Source of the DNA: Brevibacterium limosum | GTDB lineage: Bacteria; Actinomycetota; Actinomycetes; Actinomycetales; Brevibacteriaceae | Reading direction: 5' to 3' | Length of the DNA stretch: 64,000 nucleotides | NCBI RefSeq assembly: GCF_011617705.1 | Contig: NZ_CP050154.1 | Coordinates: 3,472,001-3,536,000, forward strand | In this document: piece after piece, positions 25,150 through 33,969 of the stretch | Layout: every line of letters begins with the position of its first letter | Position numbering within the stretch: position 1 is the stretch's first letter | Made by a program: the position numbers and the translations under genes | The notes under the pieces: generated by a model | What the model saw: only the letters and a program-made list of their open reading frames with translations | What the model was told of the DNA's origin: nothing | The model's database searches: none

Positions 25150-26529
25150 CTACTGCAGCGGGCGCCGTTCGTCCGCTGCGTCGACTTCAGTCGTAAGGTC
25201 GCGACCACGGGTTTCGGGTGCGAAGAGTGCGCCGAGCAGGCCACAGCCGGCGAAGAGGATGAGAACGATCGCGACGGGCCACCACGAGTCGGTGATCACG
25301 GCGACGAGCGAAGCCGCGATCACCGGTGCCAGGCCGCCGGAGACGACCGAACCGACTTCCTTGATCGTGGTCATGAACGTATACCGGTGCTTCGATCCGA
25401 ACAGTTCGACCAGCCAGCTCGACTCAACTCCGTACAGGTTCGGCAGGGGGCCGCCCACGAAGACCGCGAAGACAGCGGCGATGACGATCGGATTGCCGGT
25501 CTCGATGAGCAGCATGGCCGGAATCGCGAAGAGGATCTGGAAGAGAGTGAAGCCCAGGAACACCGGCCGCCTGCCCACCTTGTCGCTGAGCTTGCCGAAG
25601 TACGGAACGGTCGCGAAGCCGATGACAGTTCCGATCATGATGCCGGTCGTGACCACCGCGGAATCAAGGCCGGTCGTAGTCACGACCCATCCGACCATGA
25701 ATCCTTTGACCAGGTAAACCGCAGAGTTCTCGCCCATGCGGATGCCCAGGGCGAGCAGGAACGACTTCGTCGACCGGCGCGCCTCGACGAGGATGCTCGG
25801 CTGCTCCACCTTGTGCGCAGCGGCCTCCGCGCGGCGTTCCTTGGCTTCCTCGAACACCGGGGATTCCTTGACCTTCGTGCGAATCGCCAGTGCCACGAAT
25901 GTGGTGACGATGCTGAGCAGGAAGGGCACCCTCCAGCCCCAGCTGAGGAAGGCGTCGTCCGGCAGCAGGGTGAGCAGTGTCCACAGAACTGTGGCCAGGA
26001 AGATTCCACTGTTGGTCCCCATGGCTACGATCGCCCCGAAGAGACCACGGCGACGCACAGGCGACGATTCGACCAAGAGCACCGAGGCTCCGGCCAATTC
26101 GGCTCCGGCTCCGAACCCCTGCACGAGTCGGAGGACGACAAGCAGCGCAGGTGCCCAGATGCCGATCTGCGCATAAGTCGGCAGAAGCCCGATGCCCATG
26201 GTCGCGATGCCCATCATCGACAGGGTGACGATGAGGACGATCCGACGTCCGTGCTTGTCACCGACTCGGCCGAAGACGTACCCGCCGATCGGGCGGACGA
26301 CGAACCCGGATCCATAGACCCCGAGACTGGAGATCAGCGCGACCGCAGGAGTCTCATTGGGGAAGAAGAGCGGCCCGAAGACCAAGGCTGAGGCAAGCGT
26401 GTAGAGGGTGAAGTCCATGTACTCGAGCGAACTGCCGAGCCACGATGACCATGCGGCGCGGCGCAGCTCGGGACGAGTCACATTCGGGTCAGGAGGGGAT
26501 GCGGCCTGGGTGCTTGTCTTCATTGACAT
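25150..26529 (-). CDS. MFS transporter, metabolite:H+ symporter (MHS) family
   Basis: 459 residues with 12 hydrophobic helices. Helix 1 has WSSWLGSSLEYMDFTLY, motif A is GRVGDKHGRRIVLI, and RLVQGFGAGAELAGASVLLVESSPVRRRGLFGA is the typical helix 4-5 region of the MHS subfamily, which imports shikimate, proline betaine, citrate and aromatic acids. The two CoA-transferase subunit genes start 110 nt upstream on the same strand, so it probably imports the acid that they activate. The substrate is unknown. Confidence 0.9.
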   Translation of the reverse strand: MSMKTSTQAASPPDPNVTRPELRRAAWSSWLGSSLEYMDFTLYTLASALVFGPLFFPNETPAVALISSLGVYGSGFVVRPIGGYVFGRVGDKHGRRIVLIVTLSMMGIATMGIGLLPTYAQIGIWAPALLVVLRLVQGFGAGAELAGASVLLVESSPVRRRGLFGAIVAMGTNSGIFLATVLWTLLTLLPDDAFLSWGWRVPFLLSIVTTFVALAIRTKVKESPVFEEAKERRAEAAAHKVEQPSILVEARRSTKSFLLALGIRMGENSAVYLVKGFMVGWVVTTTGLDSAVVTTGIMIGTVIGFATVPYFGKLSDKVGRRPVFLGFTLFQILFAIPAMLLIETGNPIVIAAVFAVFVGGPLPNLYGVESSWLVELFGSKHRYTFMTTIKEVGSVVSGGLAPVIAASLVAVITDSWWPVAIVLILFAGCGLLGALFAPETRGRDLTTEVDAADERRPLQ

Positions 26530-26639
26530 GGTTTCAACTTTCTTCGGTTCGAATTCTCGTGTGCTCGGTAAGGAGCCTCAGCTGTCGGCTGCTGCCCACA
26601 GCTGTCCGCGGACATGGGCGGGCGGGTGAGGGCTCCGGT

Positions 26640-27533
26640 TCAGCGCAGGTAGATGCGGGTGGGATCGAGTGTCTCTCGCAGCAGTGCCAGCTCACCCGGA
26701 GTCGGCGGCTGCGTCGTCTCAAGGTCGGGCGAGACCTGCAGGCTCCACCCGGTCTGGCGCACCGCCTCGGCGGGGTCGACACCCGGGTGAACGGCCGTGA
26801 GCGTGAGCTCTTCATCCTGGGCGAAGCGCGTCATGATTCCCAGGTCGGTGATCACATGGGTCACGCCTGCGCCCGTCGGCATTGACCCGACCTCCGCCTC
26901 TGCGGCCTTCTTCGGCCCTGGGGAGGTGACGAAGTCCAAGGATTCGACGAAGGTGCGCGGGGTGTGTCGGCGCATGACGAGGAAGATCTCGGCTGCGCCC
27001 GCCATGGCCTCGATGGCTCCTCCTGAACCCGGAAGTCGGCTGTCGGGGTGCTCCCAGTCCTCACCGATGAGGGTGGAGTTGAGGTTCCCGTACTTGTCGA
27101 CCTGCGCGGCGCCGAGGAATCCGACATCGATGCGCTGGCCTTGCAGAACATAGTTGAACAGGTGCGTCATCGGCATCACCGAGGCGGCTCCCGGCACGAG
27201 GATCGAGTCCGAGATGCTGCGCGGCATGACCGGCGGTCTGGCTCCGGTGACTCCCGATTCGTAGACGATCTCGACGTCCGGCGCCACGGTGTGCTGGGCC
27301 AGGGAGACGGCCAGTGTGGGCAGGCCGTGTCCGGCGAAGACCACGTTGCGTCCGGCCAGCGCCCGCGCCGAATGGACCGTGAGCAGTTCGCTGCTGGTGA
27401 CCTCGTCGCCGGTGGTCTCACTGCTGGTGACCTCGCTGCTGGTGGTCTCGTCATGGGTGACCTCGCTGCTGGTGGCGTCGCTGACCGCGTCGCGGGGCTG
27501 AGTCTCAGTGGTGTCGTGAGCACTCAGTGTCAT
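26640..27533 (-). CDS. CoA-transferase family I, subunit beta
   Basis: 297 residues; ATG with GGAGG 6 nt upstream, overlapping the alpha subunit stop by 4 nt. The domain begins near residue 52 (LLTVHSARALAGRNVVFAGHGLPTLA) and includes the glycine loop LPGSGGAIEAMAGA. The first 50 residues are an unusual Ser/Thr/Glu-rich extension with repeated SSEVT, encoded by near-identical 15-nt units at about 27388-27485. Family members include 3-oxoadipate, glutaconate and steroid ring (IpdB) transferases. The usual catalytic Glu of the SCOT-type beta subunit (ENG motif) is not evident, closer to the GctB/IpdB branch. Partner and transporter context suggest catabolism of a carboxylic acid. Confidence 0.88.
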   Translation of the reverse strand: MTLSAHDTTETQPRDAVSDATSSEVTHDETTSSEVTSSETTGDEVTSSELLTVHSARALAGRNVVFAGHGLPTLAVSLAQHTVAPDVEIVYESGVTGARPPVMPRSISDSILVPGAASVMPMTHLFNYVLQGQRIDVGFLGAAQVDKYGNLNSTLIGEDWEHPDSRLPGSGGAIEAMAGAAEIFLVMRRHTPRTFVESLDFVTSPGPKKAAEAEVGSMPTGAGVTHVITDLGIMTRFAQDEELTLTAVHPGVDPAEAVRQTGWSLQVSPDLETTQPPTPGELALLRETLDPTRIYLR

Positions 27534-28444
27534 GCTCGGCCTCCGTAGTTCACAGGTGTCGAATAGGCGTCGTGGATGGCCATCCGCTCGAAGTGGTCCG
27601 ATCCGAAGGTGGCAAGGAACTCATCGTGGTCGCTCGTGCCGCGGATGTTGGTCTCGAGCCAGTTCTGAACCGCCGCCGCGTCGCGGGCGAGCACCGACCA
27701 CTGTCTCGAGAACTCGTCGTCGCGGTCGTAATAGCCCTGGACCGAGTGAGGATGCGAGCCCCGGGGGACGGCGACCACGGCATCGACGACGTGCGCGGGA
27801 ACGATCGTGCGGTTCGGGTCGGAGCGGATGACAGCCTCGTCGACGATCTCTTCGACGGTGACGATGAGACGGCGACCGGCGAACGCGGCCTCGGTTTGGA
27901 TCCCGAGCATCCCCCAGGCCTGCACATTTCCGTGCATGTCCGCGCGCTGGGCGTGGATGATGGTGAGGTCGGGATTGAGTGCGGGCACGACGTGGATGTC
28001 CGGTCCGCCGTAGGGGTCGGGCACGGATCTGATCCGCGGGTTCTTCGCCGCCAGGTCGCTGCCCCGGTAGGAGGCGATGGGCTGGAACGGGAGCTTCGCG
28101 GCACCGGCCTGGTAGCGAGCGACCATTCCACCGTGACTGTATTCGTCGAACCACAGCGGTTCCGGGTCCGACTTCTCAATGCGCCGCCGCAGCTCGTGGA
28201 GGGAACCGGCCGAACTGTTGGCGATGAACGAGGAGATGAGGCCCTTCAGGCAGTTCGCTCCGAGCAGCTGGTCGACGATGACATCACAGGACATGCGGGC
28301 GAGGACCAGATCTGTGAAGCCCTGTCGGATGATCTCGTGCGCGGCGGCGACCGGCACGATATGACCGAATCCCTCCAGCGCGACTGTGTCTCCATCGTTC
28401 AGATACGTGCTGATCGCTCGGGGAAGACTCATCGTCTTGTCCAT
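27530..28444 (-). CDS. CoA-transferase family I, subunit alpha
   Basis: 304 residues from the ATG at 28444, preceded by GAGGAGG. Opening SLPRAISTYLNDGDTVALEGFGHIVPVAAAHEIIRQG is the alpha-subunit signature, and ARMSCDVIVDQLLGANCLKGL, FDEYSHGGMVARYQAGAAKLPFQP and IHAQRADMHGNVQ follow the GctA/IpdA pattern. With the beta subunit it forms a heteromeric enzyme moving CoA from an acyl-CoA donor to a carboxylic acid. It is divergent from a LysR gene that probably activates this transcript together with the transporter gene. Confidence 0.9.
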   Translation of the reverse strand: MDKTMSLPRAISTYLNDGDTVALEGFGHIVPVAAAHEIIRQGFTDLVLARMSCDVIVDQLLGANCLKGLISSFIANSSAGSLHELRRRIEKSDPEPLWFDEYSHGGMVARYQAGAAKLPFQPIASYRGSDLAAKNPRIRSVPDPYGGPDIHVVPALNPDLTIIHAQRADMHGNVQAWGMLGIQTEAAFAGRRLIVTVEEIVDEAVIRSDPNRTIVPAHVVDAVVAVPRGSHPHSVQGYYDRDDEFSRQWSVLARDAAAVQNWLETNIRGTSDHDEFLATFGSDHFERMAIHDAYSTPVNYGGRA

Positions 28445-28466
28445 CGCGTTCCTCCTCGAACTTCGA

Positions 28467-28524
28467 ATGACTGTGACCTCAGTCATCCTTTCAAAGTCAT
28501 TGATACCCGTCCAATACTTATAAT
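28467..28524. promoter_or_regulatory. LysR-type operator and divergent promoters
   Basis: ATGACT-N8-AGTCAT (28467-28486) contains the T-N11-A dyad expected for LysR regulators, and a third half-site AGTCAT lies at 28495-28500. TATAAT at 28519-28524 is a consensus -10 for the LysR gene. The site is 23-42 nt upstream of the CoA-transferase start, a normal place for activation and autorepression. Confidence 0.6.
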
Positions 28525-28535
28525 GGAGGTGATTG

Positions 28536-29507
28536 ATGCACACTCTGCACGAATATCTCCCGGTCCTCATTGAAGGGACGGCCGCATTTCACGAATGGGA
28601 CACCGATATGGACACCAAGCACATCCGCGCGTTTCTCGTCCTCGCTGAGGAACTGCACTTCGGCCGGGCCGCCGAACGACTTCACATGACCCAGCCGCCC
28701 CTCAGCCGCCTCATACGTGGCCTGGAGTCCGATATGTCGGCTCAGCTGTTCGAACGCAGCACCCGATCGGTGCGCCTGACCCCGGCAGGACAGGCGCTCA
28801 TCGAACCTGCGCGCGACATCCTCATGAGCCATCGCCTCGCCGACTCCGCAGTGCAGGCAGCGGGGAGGGGCGAAGTCGGACACCTGCGTCTGGGCTTCAC
28901 CAGCATCGCGACCCACAAACTCATCGGGCGGCTGCTGAAGCTGGTCCGCGGCACTCATCCGGGAATCCATCTCAGTCTGCAGAGCGCTTCCTTCGCGCTG
29001 CCCGCCATCGACAGCGTCGCCGACGGTTCGATGGACCTCGCCTTCGGGCTCTGGCCCTTCGTCCCACAGTCCATCGAGACGCGGATCGTCGCCCAGGAGT
29101 CGCTTGTCGTCGCCATGCACAGGGAGCACGCTCTGGCAGACCGAGAGTCGGTGTCGATGAGCGAACTCGAGGGAGAGCATTTCATCACGCTGCCGCCGAA
29201 CCCGGGTTCGACGACGATCGAGCGGCTCTACGCGCTGTCCCAAGCCGCAGGATTCAATCCCACCGTCATCCAGGTCGCCCCGGACACGTGGACGATTCTC
29301 TCGCTCGTCGGCGCGGAGATCGGATGCTCGGTCACCGTGTCGTCGGTGCCGCAGAACGCGTCCTTCCCCAACATCGCCTTCGTCCCTCTCGAGGATCCGA
29401 AGGGGCCGTTCCCGCTGCTCATGGCCTGGCGCAGAAACGACGTCAGCCCTGCCCTCGCCGAGGTGCTTCGACTGGCCCAGCAGCTGTTCCCCACCGCTGT
29501 CCCGTAG
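28536..29507 (+). CDS. LysR-family transcriptional regulator
   Basis: The ATG at 28536 has GGAGGT 6 nt upstream and gives 323 residues, 24 more than the usual start MDTKHIRAFL at 28608. The choice is uncertain because a TATAAT box only 12 nt before 28536 would put the transcript start inside or after that ribosome site; then 28608 would be the start. The HTH is standard (EELHFGRAAERLHMTQPPLSRLIRGLESDM), and the effector domain starts near residue 115 (GHLRLGFTSIATH). It probably controls the divergent CoA-transferase and transporter genes. Confidence 0.85.
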   Translation: MHTLHEYLPVLIEGTAAFHEWDTDMDTKHIRAFLVLAEELHFGRAAERLHMTQPPLSRLIRGLESDMSAQLFERSTRSVRLTPAGQALIEPARDILMSHRLADSAVQAAGRGEVGHLRLGFTSIATHKLIGRLLKLVRGTHPGIHLSLQSASFALPAIDSVADGSMDLAFGLWPFVPQSIETRIVAQESLVVAMHREHALADRESVSMSELEGEHFITLPPNPGSTTIERLYALSQAAGFNPTVIQVAPDTWTILSLVGAEIGCSVTVSSVPQNASFPNIAFVPLEDPKGPFPLLMAWRRNDVSPALAEVLRLAQQLFPTAVP

Positions 29508-29571
29508 ACTCGCATCAGTAAACGATCGCTCGAACAGTGCTTCGGGCTTCACGACGAGGATGTGGTGATTC

Positions 29572-30327
29572 ATGAGCGTGCTCTATCTGATCCGGCACGG
29601 ACAGGCCTCCTTCGGCACCGATGACTACGACCGACTGTCCGATCTCGGCAAGGAGCAGAGCCGCGTCACCGGCCGATTCCTCGCCTCCCAGCGCGTCGAA
29701 CCCGATCGGATCATCCACGGTGAGATGCTGCGACAGCGGGAGACGGCCGCCGGCATCCTCGCAGGACTCAGGCAAGGACTCGAAGACAAGCATGGCCGAA
29801 AGCACGGGGCCGACCGCGAGCCCACTAACGAGCACAGCCCCGACCGCGAACGCGATCACGAGCTCAGCACCTGCTGCGAACACGACACGGTGGTCGATGC
29901 CGGCTGGAACGAGTACAACGCCTGGGAGCTCACGGGCGCCTTGACCGAGACCGACCCACGGGCAAAGCACGACTCGAAGATCTTTCAGACCGAACTCGAA
30001 CGCGGTTGCGCCCGCTGGGCTTCCGGTGATTATGACGAGGGTTACTCGGAGACCTACAGTCAGTTCACCTCACGAGTCGATCGCGCCCTGGACGAGGCGA
30101 TCAACGCGATGGGATCGGGTCAGTCGACGATCGTCGTCTCCAGTGCTGGCGCCATCGCCTGGACGGCTGCCCGGCTGCTCGGCGGAGGCTTCGACCAGTG
30201 GATGGCGTTCAACCGAGTGACCATCAACACCGGCATCACGAAGATCATCACCGGCCGCGGCGGCACCAGCCTCATCTCCTTCAACGACCACGGCCATCAG
30301 GACCCGAAGAACGCAACGTATCGCTGA
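29572..30327 (+). CDS. Histidine phosphatase (phosphoglycerate mutase-like) family protein
   Basis: 251 residues. RHG motif at the N-terminus (LYLIRHGQASFG, catalytic His), LSDLGKEQS, the acid residue region VVDAGWNEYNAWEL, and a late S-A in VVSSAGAIAWTA where the second catalytic His of the common SHG motif would be expected; here that position is Ala. A charged, His-rich low-complexity insert (about residues 67-105) separates the first and second halves. It could hydrolyse a phosphoester, but the missing second His makes activity doubtful. Confidence 0.75.
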   Translation: MSVLYLIRHGQASFGTDDYDRLSDLGKEQSRVTGRFLASQRVEPDRIIHGEMLRQRETAAGILAGLRQGLEDKHGRKHGADREPTNEHSPDRERDHELSTCCEHDTVVDAGWNEYNAWELTGALTETDPRAKHDSKIFQTELERGCARWASGDYDEGYSETYSQFTSRVDRALDEAINAMGSGQSTIVVSSAGAIAWTAARLLGGGFDQWMAFNRVTINTGITKIITGRGGTSLISFNDHGHQDPKNATYR

Positions 30328-30351
30328 GACGGAGTGATCCGAACCGATGAG

Positions 30352-31749
30352 TCAGTCGGCCGCGCTCTCTCCGGAGCGTCCGTGCTCGTCCCCGGTGGGG
30401 ATCCCAAGCGCAACCGGTTCCGCAGTCCCGCAGCATTCGGCCGTCTTTTCTGGTGCATCGGTCGGTGCATCGCACGACGTTCCGCCATCGGCTGAGCACA
30501 CGCCGGTCTCGGGCAGGACGAGCTCAACTCGGTCGGCGGCTTCCTGGTCCCCGGCGATCGCTGCGACGACGGAACGGACCTGCTCATATCCGGTGTACAT
30601 GAGGAACGTTGGTGCCCGTCCATAGGACTTCATTCCCACGATGTAGAAATTCGGCTCCGGATGCCTCAGCACCCGAGCACCATGCGGCGGGACCGTTCCG
30701 CAGCTGTGATATTCGGGATCGATGAGCGGCCCCAACTTCTGCGGAGCCTCGACAACCGGATCGAGATCGGTCCGGATCTCGCGTAGGAATCCCAGGTCGG
30801 GACGGAAGCCGGTGGCCGGGACGACCCGGTCGGCGTGGAGCGTCACTGGCTCTCCGTCGATCTCAGCAGCTACGGTGCCATCACCGTCAGTGGCGAATCC
30901 TGTGATCGTCGTCGAGGCATGCACGTCGATGGCTCCGCTTTCGACAAGATGACGAAGTCGCGCGCCCAGGGCCCCGCGAGCAGGCAGACCGTCCTGGCCC
31001 TCCCCGCCGTAGACGGATGCGGGATCTGCGCGTCTGAGCACCCAGACGATTCGCGTGTCCGGGGTTTCCTCACCCAGTTCTGCCAGTGCCAAGAGAGTGT
31101 TGGCCGCCGAGTGCCCTCCGCCGACGACAAGCGTTCGTCGCCCGGCGAACTGCTCACGGTCGCGGCCTACCACATCAGGCAGAGGCGAAGTCACGAACCC
31201 GCTGCGACGAGCCTCGACTTCGCCGGGCGCTGCGAGTCCGGCCTGTCCAAGCGGATTCGGGCTCTCCCAGGTTCCCGAGGCGTCGATGACGGCCCTGGCC
31301 TGGAAGTCAGCCATTGTTCCGGCGGAGTTCTGAGTGAGGATGAGGAACGGAGTCGATTCTCGCTGCGCTGTTCCCGTTCGGTCCTTTCCGACCCGGCTGA
31401 CTGCCACAACTCGGGAATCGGTGAGGATGGCGTCGCGGAGCTCAGCTGTCTCGGCAAGAGGCTTGAGATAGTCGCGAATGAGCTCGGCACCTGTGGGCAG
31501 GTGCTCGCCGTCGGGCTCCTGCCAGCCGGTGGGTGCCAACAGGCGGCGGGCTGCCTCGTCGATGTCGTACTTCCATGGAGAGAACAACCCGATATGACCC
31601 CAGTCGGCCACTGCCGCAGTCGGGGTGGGCCCTGCCTCGAGGATGAGCGGGCGGATGCCGCGCACAACCAGCTGGGCCGCAGCCGCGAGGCCGACGGGAC
31701 CGGATCCGATCACGGCAACCGGCAGATCTTCGAGTGCGCTATCAGTCAT
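30352..31749 (-). CDS. FAD-dependent oxidoreductase of the arsenic operon (ArsO-like)
   Basis: 465 residues. FAD dinucleotide motif VIGSGPVGLAAAAQLVVRG near residue 14 and a second Rossmann motif TLVVGGGHSAANTLLAL near residue 206, with ATGFRPDLGF in between the C-terminal parts, as in flavin monooxygenases. The C-terminus has six Cys in a short tail (CSADGGTSCDAP and AECCGTAE), which could bind a soft metal or arsenite. It is the last gene of an operon with arsenate reductase and ACR3, overlapping the reductase gene by 8 nt. A role in arsenic redox chemistry is inferred from this position. Confidence 0.8.
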   Translation of the reverse strand: MTDSALEDLPVAVIGSGPVGLAAAAQLVVRGIRPLILEAGPTPTAAVADWGHIGLFSPWKYDIDEAARRLLAPTGWQEPDGEHLPTGAELIRDYLKPLAETAELRDAILTDSRVVAVSRVGKDRTGTAQRESTPFLILTQNSAGTMADFQARAVIDASGTWESPNPLGQAGLAAPGEVEARRSGFVTSPLPDVVGRDREQFAGRRTLVVGGGHSAANTLLALAELGEETPDTRIVWVLRRADPASVYGGEGQDGLPARGALGARLRHLVESGAIDVHASTTITGFATDGDGTVAAEIDGEPVTLHADRVVPATGFRPDLGFLREIRTDLDPVVEAPQKLGPLIDPEYHSCGTVPPHGARVLRHPEPNFYIVGMKSYGRAPTFLMYTGYEQVRSVVAAIAGDQEAADRVELVLPETGVCSADGGTSCDAPTDAPEKTAECCGTAEPVALGIPTGDEHGRSGESAAD

Positions 31750-32224
31750 TCAGGGCCTCCTCGGCGGCCGGCTTTGAAGTGGTAATCGATTGTGTGGACT
31801 TCGGCCCAGCGTCGGGGACGAGGTCGACGATGAGGGCTTCGACACGAGTCCGGATGTCATCACGGATTCGCCGCACCGACTCGAGGCCCTGACCTGCCGG
31901 ATCGTCGAGAGCCCAGTCTTCGTATCGTTTGCCGGGGAAGATCGGACAGGTATCGCCGCACCCCATGGTGATTACGACGTCGGAGGTGCGCACCGTGTCC
32001 GCGTCGAGCAGCGTGGGATGGTCTTGGGTGATGTCGATGTCGAGCTCTCTCATGGCCTCGACTGCGACGGAGTTGATGGTCTCGACCGGTTCGCTGCCGG
32101 CGGACCGCACTTCGATGTGCTCCGCGGCCAGTTCGCGGAGGAATCCAGCGGCCATCTGGGATCTGCCGGCGTTATGCACACAGACGAAAAGGACACTCGG
32201 CCTATCCGATGGTGTGGGACTCAT
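31742..32224 (-). CDS. arsC: Arsenate reductase, low-molecular-weight phosphatase type
   Basis: 160 residues. The phosphate-type loop is FVCVHNAGRSQMA with catalytic Cys15 and Arg21; the general acid Asp is in ALDDPAGQ, and ITMGCGDTCPIFPG holds two further Cys (Cys89, Cys93) that can resolve the disulfide. Reduces arsenate to arsenite in the cytoplasm with thioredoxin or mycothiol as donor. It overlaps the ACR3 stop by 4 nt. The last 20 residues are a non-conserved tail. Confidence 0.93.
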   Translation of the reverse strand: MSPTPSDRPSVLFVCVHNAGRSQMAAGFLRELAAEHIEVRSAGSEPVETINSVAVEAMRELDIDITQDHPTLLDADTVRTSDVVITMGCGDTCPIFPGKRYEDWALDDPAGQGLESVRRIRDDIRTRVEALIVDLVPDAGPKSTQSITTSKPAAEEALND

Positions 32225-33318
32225 GCTCGATTCGCTCCTCGCTCAGAAGTGGACGGAAAGAACCGCGGTCGCGCCCACAGCGCGACATAGACGAGGGCAA
32301 CGAGGATGGGCACCTCAATGAGGGGACCGACGACTCCGGCGAGCGCCTGCCCGGAGGCGACGCCGTACGTCCCGATGGCCACAGCGATGGCGAGTTCGAA
32401 GTTGTTGCCGGCCGCGGTGAAGGCCAGGGTCGTCGTCTTCTCATAGCCCAGGTTCAATGCCTTGCCGATGACCATCCCGAGGGCGAATACGACGACGAAG
32501 TAGACGAGCAGAGGCAAGGCGATACGGGCGACATTGCCCGGGTGGGAGGTGATCTCGTCACCCTGAAAGGCGAAGAGCACGACGATGGTGAAGATCAGTC
32601 CGTACAGCGCCCACGGCCCGATAACGGGGAGGAACCGGTCTTCGTACCACTGACGCCCCTTCGCCTTCTCCCCCGCTGTGCGGGTGAGGAAGCCGGCGAG
32701 AAGCGGAATGCCGAGGAAGACGAGGACGCTGAGCGTGATCGCCCAGAAGGAGAATTCACTGCTGGTCGTCGGCAGCCCCAAAAGGTCCGGCAGCCACTGC
32801 AGGTAGAACCAGCCGAGGAGACCGAACGCGAGAACCTGGAACACCGAGTTGATGGCCACGAGCACGACGGCGGCCTCGCGGTCCCCGCATGCCAGGTCGT
32901 TCCAGATGAGGACCATGGCGATGCACCTGGCCAGCCCGACGATGATCAGTCCGGTGCGGTATTCGGGCAGATCGGGAAGGAACAGCCAGGCGAGCACGAA
33001 CATGAACGCCGGCGCTGCCACCCAATTGATGACCAGAGACGTGATCATGAGCTTCTTGTCGGCCAGCACGCGCCCGGTCTCGTTGTACCGGACCTTGGCG
33101 AGCACCGGATACATCATCACGAGGAGCCCGATGGCGATCGGCAGAGACACGTCGGCAACCTTGACCGAGTCCAGAGCCGCCGCAAGGCCGGGCACGAGTC
33201 TGCCCAGCAGCAGGCCCAGCGCCATGGCGCCGATGATCCACAGCGGCAGGAATCGGTCCAGCGTCGACATCTTCGCCGCCACCGGGGAATCGGTGTCGGC
33301 AGGCGCCGTGGAATGCAT
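32221..33318 (-). CDS. Arsenite efflux permease ACR3
   Basis: I choose the ATG at 33318 (365 residues), after GAGGGGGGA; the frame extends to 33372. Ten hydrophobic helices with LPIAIGLLVMMYPVLAKVRY, GLARCIAMVLIWNDLACGDRE (the essential Cys of the arsenite path lies here) and LAFTAAGNNFELAIAVAIGTYG, all diagnostic of ACR3 in the bile/arsenite/riboflavin transporter superfamily. It expels arsenite from the cell using the proton motive force. First gene of the operon, divergent from arsR. Confidence 0.93.
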   Translation of the reverse strand: MHSTAPADTDSPVAAKMSTLDRFLPLWIIGAMALGLLLGRLVPGLAAALDSVKVADVSLPIAIGLLVMMYPVLAKVRYNETGRVLADKKLMITSLVINWVAAPAFMFVLAWLFLPDLPEYRTGLIIVGLARCIAMVLIWNDLACGDREAAVVLVAINSVFQVLAFGLLGWFYLQWLPDLLGLPTTSSEFSFWAITLSVLVFLGIPLLAGFLTRTAGEKAKGRQWYEDRFLPVIGPWALYGLIFTIVVLFAFQGDEITSHPGNVARIALPLLVYFVVVFALGMVIGKALNLGYEKTTTLAFTAAGNNFELAIAVAIGTYGVASGQALAGVVGPLIEVPILVALVYVALWARPRFFPSTSERGANRA

Positions 33319-33385
33319 GGTCCCCCCTCGAGGTGCGAGCCTGGTCGGCGCCGCAATCGTAGACCGGCGCATCGAAGTTCATCGA

Positions 33386-33421
33386 TACGATACGAACACA
33401 AGGCATCGACAAATGTCAATG
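33386..33421. promoter_or_regulatory. ars divergent promoter and ArsR operator
   Basis: On the minus strand TTGACA (33419-33414) and TCGTAT (33395-33390) form a promoter with an 18-nt spacer for the ACR3 operon. The -35 lies in a dyad (TCGACA/TGTCAA within 33404-33421), and ATCGATACGAT repeats lie next to it. The site is 19-54 nt before the arsR start, so one repressor can shut both genes. Confidence 0.55.
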
Positions 33422-33439
33422 TAAAGGCATAATGGAAGA

Positions 33440-33790
33440 GTGACCACACAATCCGCACTCTCTCCGACCGAGGTGGACGTCTGCTGCCCGTCGCTGACTG
33501 TCTCGCCGTTGAGCCACGATGACGCTCAGGACTTCGCGCGCATCCTCAAGGCAGTGGCCGACCCGACCAGGCTGCGCCTGGTCTCCCTCGTCGCCGCGCA
33601 CGCGCAGCAGGAAGCGTGCGTCTGCGATCTCACCGAACCCGTCGGACTCGGCCAGCCGACCGTCTCCCACCATCTGAAGATCCTCGTCGATGCCGGGGTC
33701 CTCCACCGGGAGAAGCGCGGCGTCTGGTCGTACTATTCGCTCGAGGCCGCCACACTTGATCGCCTCTCCGAGTTCCTCTCCCCGGCTTGA
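33440..33790 (+). CDS. arsR: ArsR arsenite-responsive repressor
   Basis: 116 residues, GTG start. Winged helix with ILKAVADPTRLRLVSLV and recognition helix GLGQPTVSHHLKILVDAGVL. Candidate As(III) ligands: Cys15-Cys16 in VDVCCPS, and Cys60/Cys62 in EACVCDL. This combines the N-terminal CC pair described for the Corynebacterium glutamicum regulator with the classical CxC of other ArsR proteins. It represses the divergent ACR3-ArsC-flavoprotein operon. Confidence 0.93.
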   Translation: MTTQSALSPTEVDVCCPSLTVSPLSHDDAQDFARILKAVADPTRLRLVSLVAAHAQQEACVCDLTEPVGLGQPTVSHHLKILVDAGVLHREKRGVWSYYSLEAATLDRLSEFLSPA

Positions 33791-33969
33791 GAATTGCACG
33801 AGCTGGTGGGGTCCTAGTACCAAGACTGGACCAGGTCCCATACCGTGCGCGCATCCGCGACAGCTCCGCCGCCGACGGTCGGCGCCTCCCAACCAGGTGA
33901 GTCTCGCAGACGAGGTCTCGGAGCCGACGTTGGACGCTCGACTTGGCGGTGTTGTCAGCCTCAACCCCC

